NCBI GenBank assembly: GCA_964503615.1
Contig: CAZDBA010000051.1
Location: 1 to 29,479 of the forward strand
Reading direction: 5' to 3'
Source: CAZDBA01 sp964503615
Lineage (GTDB): Bacteria > Planctomycetota > Planctomycetia > Pirellulales > Pirellulaceae
Length of the DNA: 29,479 nucleotides
This document shows positions 23,909 through 29,479 of this stretch, in pieces. Below the pieces are notes generated by a model. It was not told where the DNA came from. It searched no databases and saw only the letters and a list, made by a program, of their open reading frames with translations. Position 1 is the first letter of the stretch, and the number at the start of each line of letters is the position of its first letter. Position numbers and translations under genes: made by a program.

Positions 23909-24350
23909 GGTGACCGATTCTAAGCCTCCATTGAACAGGATGAAACGTCTTTTGGCTCTTGTTTTTGCTTTGCCAGCAATGAATCAGGCGGCCCAATCGC
24001 CAACTTCGCCCAAAGGTCGCTACCAGTTTGAGAACCGGGGCTCGCGACAAGTTACTTGAATGTTGTTATTTATGCGGTGCAGGGCGCTCGGGGTGCCATG
24101 TTTACGCGAGCCACAATGGTTGTTTCAAGCTTGCCACCCGAAACATGCTCACGCAACGTTAACCACTGCCAAATCTATCGCGCAAGCATGCCCGCACTCG
24201 TTAGTTGTACGTGCCCCAAAAGGCGTGAAGCATGGCACCCAGTTGTTTTTTTCGTTAACGCTCCAGTCACATCGACGTCACATCGACCGACTTGCTTGGC
24301 AAATGCCAAATTGCCTTGTTTACGCGAGCCACAACTGTCTGGAGCCGTAA
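23909..24350. other. Repeat-rich spacer
   Basis: About 440 bases between two minus-strand genes. Open frames cross it on both strands, but they run through the repeats described separately and show no protein motifs. I see no gene here. Confidence 0.55.
24091..24334. repeat. Cluster of GGGTGCCATG and TTTACGCGAGCCACAA repeats
   Basis: TGTTTACGCGAGCCACAA occurs twice, at 24099-24116 and 24317-24334; the match extends left to 23 bases with one mismatch. GGGTGCCATG (24091-24100) has a perfect inverse at 24231-24240, and CATGCTCACGC (about 24144) is a variant. GGGTGCCATG also occurs at 368-377. The right-hand copy ends just inside the spacer, 17 bases before the sulfatase stop. Confidence 0.65.
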
Positions 24351-26102
24351 TTACCTTACCCGTCGCAGAAATCTTTCCTTGGCTTTGGGGCTCAATGGCT
24401 CCAGCGGCGTATCGTCTTTGAAGTCCACTCGCAGTTGTTCCAGTCGCGTTTTTAGATCGGCGATTTGGTCGGCGTAGTCGGGGTTGTTGTATTGATTGGT
24501 CAGCTCGTCTGGGTCGTTCTTGAGATCGTAAAACTCCCACTGGTCGAATTGATAAAGCCGCATCAACTTATAATTCTCGGTTCGCACTCCGTAATGACGC
24601 GACACCATGTGAACGACGGGAAACGCGAAATAGTGATAATAAAGCGAGTCGCGCCACTCGGGAGTTTCGCCTTTGAGAATCGGAACCAAACTCTTGCCTT
24701 GCATATCGTCCGGAATCGGAGCCCCCGCTATCTCGAGAAACGTCTCTGCGTAATCAAGGTTCTGCACCAAGTGTTCGTCCACACTCGCGGGGTGAGTCAT
24801 TCCTGGCCATTTTACGATCAACGGCATCATCATCGACTCGTCATACATCCACCGCTTGTCGAACCAACCGTGGTCACCCAGATAGAATCCTTGGTCCGAG
24901 GAATAAATGACGATCGTGTTTTCCGCTTGGCCAGTTTCTTCCAGGTACTCCATCAATTGCCCCACGCTATCGTCAACACCTCGAACACATCGTAAGTAGT
25001 TTTTGATGTAGCGTTGGTACTTCCATCTAACTAAATCTTTTCCTTTTAGATCGGCTGCCTTGAACTCATCGTTTTTTGGACCGTAAGCCGCATTCCATTT
25101 GGCAATCTGTTCTTCAGTCATCGTATCGAAATTTTCGCGACCGCTTTCATCACATTTATGAGGAGCCACGTAGTTGTCATAATCAACAAATAGATCAAAG
25201 TAGATATCCATGTGCCTGTCGATTTCCATCTCGTTCAAACGGACTGCTGATGCATTGTCCTCAAGTGAATCGAACAGCGTTTCTGGCACAGGCACCTCGA
25301 TATCATCGTAAAGGTTGTAGTGCCTTGGGGCAGGCATCCAGTTTCTATGCGGAGCCTTGTGCTGACACATCAACATGAACGGTTGGTCGTTGTCCTGATT
25401 GTCTTTTAGCCAGTCCAATGCCAGATCGGTAACGATATCGGTGCAATAGCCCTCGACAACTCGTTTACCATTTTTCGAAATCATTTGAGGATTGTAGTAC
25501 TCGCCTTGCTCATGCAGCACATCCCAATAGTCGAACCCCTGTGGCTTCGATTTAAGGTGCCACTTGCCGATCACAGCCGTTTGGTAACCCGCCTTGCGAA
25601 GTAGTTTTGGAAAGGTCTGCTGGTCTCCATCAAACAAGTTTCCGTTGCTCATAAAGCCGTTAACATGGCTGTGCTTGCCCGTCAGGATTACTGCTCGACT
25701 GGGACCACAAATCGAATTCGTACAAAAACTGTTTCGAAACAACATTCCCTCTGCGGCCAACTGATCGATGTTGGGAGTAGGATTGACCCCCTTGAGTGAG
25801 CCGTCATACGCACCGATTGCATTGGGCGAATGATCATCCGAAAAGATAAACACAATATTCGGCCGCTTGGTTCCGGAAGCAGAAGCAGCGACGCTGACCG
25901 TTTCCTCCTGACCGGCGTGACTGTCCCGTCCTGTTTTTGAGCGATCAAGAAAATTTGGTTTGTTGAGACTTGATCTCAACACCTTGTTAATGTCGATGGC
26001 ACCTACGTTCTGGCCATCCTGGGCCGACGCAACCGCCGAAGAAAACACGCTTGCAAACAACGTCAGACAGAAAACAAAGCTGAACAATCGAACTGGACGC
26101 AT
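24351..26102 (-). CDS. Exported sulfatase
   Basis: Type I (formylglycine-dependent) sulfatase of about 580 residues. The maturation motif CGPSR lies within SICGPSRAVILTGK, and its Cys is converted to formylglycine by an anaerobic- or FGE-type enzyme. Metal ligands at the N-terminus are in FIFSDDH, and DQGFYLGDHGWFDKR near the C-terminal part supplies the Asp-His and Lys. A signal peptide is present (RLFSFVFCLTLFASVFSSAVASAQ). The frame opens at ATG 26129, but ATG 26102 follows an AAAGG site and starts closer to the signal peptide, so I prefer it. The substrate is unknown; marine planctomycete sulfatases remove sulfate from algal polysaccharides such as fucoidan and carrageenan. It is divergent from ferritin. 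Confidence 0.93.
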   Translation of the reverse strand: MRPVRLFSFVFCLTLFASVFSSAVASAQDGQNVGAIDINKVLRSSLNKPNFLDRSKTGRDSHAGQEETVSVAASASGTKRPNIVFIFSDDHSPNAIGAYDGSLKGVNPTPNIDQLAAEGMLFRNSFCTNSICGPSRAVILTGKHSHVNGFMSNGNLFDGDQQTFPKLLRKAGYQTAVIGKWHLKSKPQGFDYWDVLHEQGEYYNPQMISKNGKRVVEGYCTDIVTDLALDWLKDNQDNDQPFMLMCQHKAPHRNWMPAPRHYNLYDDIEVPVPETLFDSLEDNASAVRLNEMEIDRHMDIYFDLFVDYDNYVAPHKCDESGRENFDTMTEEQIAKWNAAYGPKNDEFKAADLKGKDLVRWKYQRYIKNYLRCVRGVDDSVGQLMEYLEETGQAENTIVIYSSDQGFYLGDHGWFDKRWMYDESMMMPLIVKWPGMTHPASVDEHLVQNLDYAETFLEIAGAPIPDDMQGKSLVPILKGETPEWRDSLYYHYFAFPVVHMVSRHYGVRTENYKLMRLYQFDQWEFYDLKNDPDELTNQYNNPDYADQIADLKTRLEQLRVDFKDDTPLEPLSPKAKERFLRRVR

Positions 26103-26129
26103 AACTGGATACCTTTTGCGAGCTTTCAT

Positions 26130-26447
26130 TTGTAGAATAATGTGATCGCTTAAGACGGCGATTCAGTCAGTACCAGATTGTAAATCAAGACTCTGGCGTT
26201 CAAAAATAAAACAGCCAAATAATATAACTTGTCTCTCAATTGGCTGTAGCCAAAAGCGGGCAACCGTCGAGAAAACACTACGTGTGTTGATTGATTTATC
26301 TTTTTTCGGTTTATATCGGGTACCCGGCACAGACTGAGCTCGAACAAACGACCTACACGACCTATTACCAATTAAGTCCAAACGACAAAGACTCCAAACA
26401 AACAACCGACCACACATTACAAAATATTTGATCAACAGAAAGAAACC
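26130..26447. promoter_or_regulatory. Divergent promoter region, sulfatase versus ferritin
   Basis: About 320 bases without a supported gene. It contains two perfect dyads that may be operator sites: TTGGCT-GT-AGCCAA at 26240-26253 and AACAC-TACGT-GTGTT at 26274-26288. No clear Fur or other named box was recognised. Confidence 0.35.
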
Positions 26448-26954
26448 ATGCTCTCTACGAAAATGCAAGATGCGTTGAACGTGCAAATCAACGAGGAATT
26501 GCACTCCGCATATATTTACTTGGCCATGTCAGCAGATGCTGACGGTAAAGGTTTGCCAGGAGTCGCCAACTGGTTCAAGCTACAGTATCACGAAGAACTT
26601 GCTCACGCGATGCGGTTTTTCGAATATGTGCTTGAACGAGACGGCGAAGTATCACTGACTGCAATAGACGGTCCTAAACTGGGTGATGAAACTCCCTTAA
26701 GCCTGTTTGAAAAAGCGCTTGCCCATGAACAGCACATCACCCAGTGCATTTTTAAACTCAAAGACCTTGCGCGAGAAGAATCGGACCACGCCACCGACGT
26801 CTTTCTAGAGTGGTTTGTCAACGAACAAGTCGAAGAAGAAGCGACAACCAAAACGGTTGTTGATCAAATGCGACTGGTCGAAGGCAATCCAAGTGGACTG
26901 TTTATGATCGACCGCGAACTCGCTGGACGAAAACCAGAAACCGAAGACGAGTGA
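26448..26954 (+). CDS. ftnA: Non-heme bacterial ferritin
   Basis: A 168-residue ferritin of the FtnA type, which oxidises Fe(II) and stores the iron in a 24-subunit shell. Ferroxidase residues line up with the family: E17, Y24, E50 and H53 (YHEELAH), the Glu of AHEQHITQ, and the Glu/Gln pair of NEQVEEEA. GLFMIDREL is the typical C-terminal phrase. The ATG is preceded only by a weak purine-rich site (AGAAAGAAA). Its stop overlaps a GTG start of the following ada-like gene (GTGA at 26951-26954), an unusual pairing. Confidence 0.94.
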   Translation: MLSTKMQDALNVQINEELHSAYIYLAMSADADGKGLPGVANWFKLQYHEELAHAMRFFEYVLERDGEVSLTAIDGPKLGDETPLSLFEKALAHEQHITQCIFKLKDLAREESDHATDVFLEWFVNEQVEEEATTKTVVDQMRLVEGNPSGLFMIDRELAGRKPETEDE

Positions 26955-27952
26955 TTCTGACTTTTCAGGGTAGCAACGGGCGCATGCTAACGGCAGTCAC
27001 CACGACCAAGATCTTTTGCCGCAGCGAGTGCCCTGCTCGTCCACCGCGACCTGAGAACATTTTGAGTCTGGGCAGCGTTCGAGACTGTGTTGCAGTAGGC
27101 TGCCGGCCTTGCAAACGGTGCCGACCGATGCACGACGATTCCGCACCTGACTGGGTGGACCCGCTCCTACAAACGGTCGAAGAAAAAACGGCTGAACAGC
27201 AACCAATTGATGCAGCAGTCCTCCGCAGAATCGGTTTGAGCCACCCACAAATTGGCCGTTGGTTCGGTAAACGTTTCGATTTTTCGTTCGATGCGTATTG
27301 TCGAATGCGGCGGCTTGCAAACGAGATCGGTTCGACTCATTACTGTTCGAAACCGAAGTCACAACCAGTTGTGGGTCGCAAACCATTGTTTCGCCACCTG
27401 CTCGCCAGCAAACAGATCAACACAACGCAGCCGAGCAAAAGCTCAATCCTGTTGGTCAACCGGATTCTTACTCCGTTGGGACCGATGATTGCGATCGTCA
27501 ACGAAAGTGGAATCTGCCTGTTGGAATTCGTCGACCGTCGAATGCTGGAAACCAACATTACCCGAGTGGCTAAGCGATTCGGCGTTCAGTTTCGAACTGG
27601 CGTCAACGCACACCTCACCCAACTTGCTGACGAACTGCGGATGTACTTTGCTGGCGAACTCACTGAATTCAAAGTCCCGTTGGCAGACGAGGGAACTCGG
27701 TTTCAAACCTTGGTCTGGCAACGCTTGAAACAAATTCAGCACGGTCAGACCACAACCTATTCCAAAATCGCAGCCGATATCGACAAGCCCACCGCGATCC
27801 GAGCCGTAGGGCGCGCCAATGGAGACAATCGTTTGGCGATTCTAATTCCCTGCCACCGACTGGTTGGCACTGATGGCGCGCTAACGGGATATGGCGGCGG
27901 CTTGGATCGTAAACAATGGTTGATCGACCACGAAAGCAAACACCCCGCATAG
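26951..27952 (+). CDS. ada: Ada-like alkyl-DNA repair protein and regulator
   Basis: A 333-residue protein with the Ada layout. The N-terminal zinc/phosphotriester domain has C23 and C27 (IFCRSEC) and C54 and C57 (CRPCKRC), where C23 corresponds to the Ada methyl-acceptor. A short helix-turn-helix of AraC type covers about 87-128 (AAVLRRIGLSHPQIGRWFGKRF). The C-terminal O6-methylguanine methyltransferase domain (about 170-333) has the active site IPCHRLVG with C301 and YGGGLDRKQWLIDHE. Compared with E. coli Ada the second helix-turn-helix appears to be missing. I use GTG 26951 because residues before the next ATG (26984) still align with the family N-terminus (NGRMLTAVTTTKIFCR). Confidence 0.9.
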   Translation: MILTFQGSNGRMLTAVTTTKIFCRSECPARPPRPENILSLGSVRDCVAVGCRPCKRCRPMHDDSAPDWVDPLLQTVEEKTAEQQPIDAAVLRRIGLSHPQIGRWFGKRFDFSFDAYCRMRRLANEIGSTHYCSKPKSQPVVGRKPLFRHLLASKQINTTQPSKSSILLVNRILTPLGPMIAIVNESGICLLEFVDRRMLETNITRVAKRFGVQFRTGVNAHLTQLADELRMYFAGELTEFKVPLADEGTRFQTLVWQRLKQIQHGQTTTYSKIAADIDKPTAIRAVGRANGDNRLAILIPCHRLVGTDGALTGYGGGLDRKQWLIDHESKHPA

Positions 27953-27954
27953 GT

Positions 27955-29010
27955 TCATTCGTCGCTGATCGGTGTGACTTCCTTAGTTCTGTCACGTCTG
28001 CGAATGGCCCACGAAAAATTCTCAGTGATTCCCTCTTCGCGAGCAAGTTGATCGACTCGCGACTCTTCTGCAAGTTCTTCAAACGACTGACCCGGCTTGC
28101 CAATCAACTGCTTGGCCAATGCAAACCGATCGGTGTAACCGGGAATCAACACACTGGGGTCCATCCAGTTGACGGGCTCAGGAGTCAGCTTGAAAGCATG
28201 AACAATAAGATTGTTGGCACAGTTATTTAAAACGCTATTGTAAAACTCGGGTTGCTCACGAAGTTTGTTCGCCCGATTTGCGATCTCAACAAACAAATCC
28301 TGAGCCTGTTTTTCAGTTGCATTTGTGGGATACATAAAGATCCGATCGTTAGGCCGCATCACGCTTCGAACACCGATCAAGTCACGTTCATCACCGATGA
28401 CGTAAATCAATTCGTACGCTCGGTACATACCTCGGATCGGCGAGTAGACCTCACCGCGCTCCCGCCGAATTTCCACCGAGACACTGAAAAACCTCGAGCC
28501 CTCTTCCGTTTCGATTTCGAACGTCAAAAACGTATGTGCAATTCCCTCGACCTCAATAAATCGTTGGATCATGAACCAGACGTTGGAGATCTGATCCAAT
28601 TCGAACTCAAACGTTTCAAACCGAGCATCGTAATCCAACTCGCTTCGATAAACGTTGTTTCGAAAATTCTCGATTTTGACGTGATTGTCGGTGAAAGTAA
28701 CCAGCGGCGATTCAGCATGATCGGGATCCCAATCACGATCAACTGAAGGCTGCTCCAGTAAACCCACAAAATACATAACAACGATCGCGCCAGAGGCAAG
28801 TCCCAACCAAGTTTGCTTGGACTTCATCTTGAAGAACAGATAAGCACCGCCCAGCAGAAAGAGAACGGCCAACACGCCCGCAACGGGTCGAGGCAGAAAC
28901 GCAAAGTAGTAAATCGCCCCTGCAGTCCACACGAAAAAAATCAAAACGCTGACCCATGCCAGAGCAAGAATCAAAACGAAACCGATCTTCTTAAGCTTAT
29001 CCATTTCCAA
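27955..29010 (-). CDS. DUF4105 membrane protein
   Basis: A 351-residue protein with three N-terminal membrane helices (about 10-31, 34-57 and 68-85) and a soluble DUF4105 domain (about 100-290) with its usual phrases: VKIENFRNNVYRSE, FETFEFELDQI, YEVYSPIRGMYRAYELIYVIGDERD-like stretch, and LNNCANNLIVHA with the conserved Asn-Cys. DUF4105 resembles NlpC/P60-like cysteine-peptidase folds, with the Cys in NNCAN as a plausible active residue (inference). ATG 29008 has a second ATG two codons on. It converges on ada, with stops 2 bases apart. Confidence 0.85.
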   Translation of the reverse strand: MEMDKLKKIGFVLILALAWVSVLIFFVWTAGAIYYFAFLPRPVAGVLAVLFLLGGAYLFFKMKSKQTWLGLASGAIVVMYFVGLLEQPSVDRDWDPDHAESPLVTFTDNHVKIENFRNNVYRSELDYDARFETFEFELDQISNVWFMIQRFIEVEGIAHTFLTFEIETEEGSRFFSVSVEIRRERGEVYSPIRGMYRAYELIYVIGDERDLIGVRSVMRPNDRIFMYPTNATEKQAQDLFVEIANRANKLREQPEFYNSVLNNCANNLIVHAFKLTPEPVNWMDPSVLIPGYTDRFALAKQLIGKPGQSFEELAEESRVDQLAREEGITENFSWAIRRRDRTKEVTPISDE

Positions 29011-29168
29011 ATTGTATCATCAGATCGGTCGTCTGGCCGCCGCCCAGTGTGCAAATCTCACCACGCGAAAAATTAGTGTCAATTAGAGAAGATTAGTGTT
29101 CCCAAAACCAGCTCACACCTCCCAGCAACCCAGCGGCTCACCGACAAGGTCGTCAACTATCCATTACT
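29011..29168. other. Spacer with ATTAGTGT direct repeats
   Basis: Contains ATTAGTGT at 29072-29079 and again at 29093-29100, with ATTAGAG between. Such short ATTAGTGT direct repeats recur in gene-poor DNA of several bacterial groups (general knowledge). The upstream part of the kinase remnant may extend into this stretch, but I see no motif in it. Confidence 0.35.
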
Positions 29169-29315
29169 ATGAGTTTGGAGGGCCATTCCATATTGATGGA
29201 ACTGGTCGATGGTTTCGACTTGGGAAAACTGGTCGAGCGATGTGGGCCGTTGGCAGTCGCCGATGCCTGTGAGTTGATTCGGCAATCGGCCGGGCGTCAA
29301 GGCGCCCACAAGTAG
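29169..29315 (+). pseudogene. Fragment of a Ser/Thr protein kinase gene
   Basis: A 48-codon frame, ATG 29169 to TAG 29315, translates to a piece that matches the middle of a Hanks kinase N-lobe hinge and helix D/E: ILMELVDGFDLGKLVERCGP with ADACELIRQSA. The intact kinase of this window has EIIDGPNFAQVM and IADACDVVYQCA at the same place. The glycine loop, catalytic HRD and metal-binding DFG/DWG are missing, and the frame stops at AHK where the family continues towards HRDIKP. It is therefore a remnant rather than a functional gene. It may have been cut by insertion of the palindrome-bearing DNA to its right. Confidence 0.6.
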
Positions 29316-29391
29316 GCAAGCAGATATCTAAAAATTCGGCAAGATTCCTCTTAAAAGCTCACTCCGAAAATGTGCCAATTTGTTATGTGGT

Positions 29392-29479
29392 TTCGGGATA
29401 AGTAGACTTATCCCGAACGTATAAATACAATTTTCCGTACTTATCCCAGCAACTCTGCGGGATAAGTAGATAGTTATCC
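29392..29479. repeat. Alternating GGGATAAGT palindromes at the right edge
   Basis: Palindrome 1: TTCGGGATAAGT (29392-29403), AG, ACTTATCCCGAA (29406-29417), 12 bases per arm. Palindrome 2: ACTTATCCC (29439-29447) and GGGATAAGT (29459-29467), with inner GCA/TGC. A third begins with that GGGATAAGT and meets TTATCC at the window end (29474-29479). The motif alternates in orientation, which fits recombinase or repressor sites. It is truncated by the edge. Confidence 0.7.

Noticed and set aside
24056..24421. Plus-strand frames through the spacer before the sulfatase
   Set aside because: They run across short direct and inverted repeats and into the antisense of the sulfatase gene; no supporting motif.
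29392..29479. CRISPR array
   Set aside because: The units alternate in orientation and lack regular spacers of equal length, so they are palindromes and not CRISPR repeats.

Overview
The window looks like chromosomal DNA of a marine planctomycete, probably of the Pirellulaceae type (inference from gene content, no search was run). Pointers are a secreted protein ending in the planctomycete version of dockerin repeats (GDVN/ADID plus FSDI/FGDI), an ECF sigma factor translationally coupled to a Ser/Thr kinase with a DWG instead of DFG motif and a leucine-rich-repeat tail, a sulfatase, a GH117-like enzyme, and gene-poor spacers carrying several short dispersed palindromic repeats.

Layout. 1-311: right part of a cupin gene cut by the window edge. 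312-799: gene-free, with three repeat-like elements and, just before pstS, a triple TTAAC/TTAAG Pho-box-like array. 800-7668: a complete phosphate operon pstS-pstC-pstA-pstB-phoU-phoB, in which PstA is about 2.5 times the usual length because of two large soluble insertions, and no PhoR kinase gene is present. 7850-7922: tRNA-Asn(GUU) with a promoter-like sequence before it and a strong terminator hairpin after it. 8406-9872 (-): secreted dockerin-bearing protein. 10220-10417 (-): tiny membrane protein. 10638-10737: nested CACAGAG inverted-repeat element. 10823-13695 (-): ECF sigma factor and LRR receptor-like kinase with a 4-base overlap. 14014-15146: two unknown membrane proteins preceded by similar leader sequences. 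15306-16343: GH117-like glycosidase. 16538-17383: secreted YYR-repeat protein.

17473-20072 (-): HD-domain protein, class I methyltransferase, TylF-type O-methyltransferase and a DUF454 membrane protein, probably one transcription unit. 20414-23023 (+): tightly packed sugar operon of a sugar isomerase/epimerase-like TIM barrel, an aldo/keto reductase of the L-galactose/L-fucose dehydrogenase type and an L-fuconolactonase-type amidohydrolase. 23036-23908 (-): YihY/BrkB membrane protein. 23909-24350: repeat-rich spacer. 24351-26102 (-): sulfatase with the CxPSR formylglycine motif. 26448-27952 (+): ferritin and an Ada-type alkyl-DNA repair protein overlapping by GTGA. 27955-29010 (-): DUF4105 membrane protein. 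The right edge holds a degenerate kinase fragment and an array of alternating GGGATAAGT palindromes that runs off the window.

Functionally, the phosphate operon is a self-contained uptake and regulation unit. The sulfatase, GH117-like enzyme and deoxysugar/galactose oxidation operon together suggest use of sulfated algal polysaccharides (inference). The most unusual items are the insertion-bearing PstA, the ferritin-Ada coupling with a shortened Ada, the duplicated leader before two unknown genes next to the sigma/kinase pair, and the palindrome array at the right edge.
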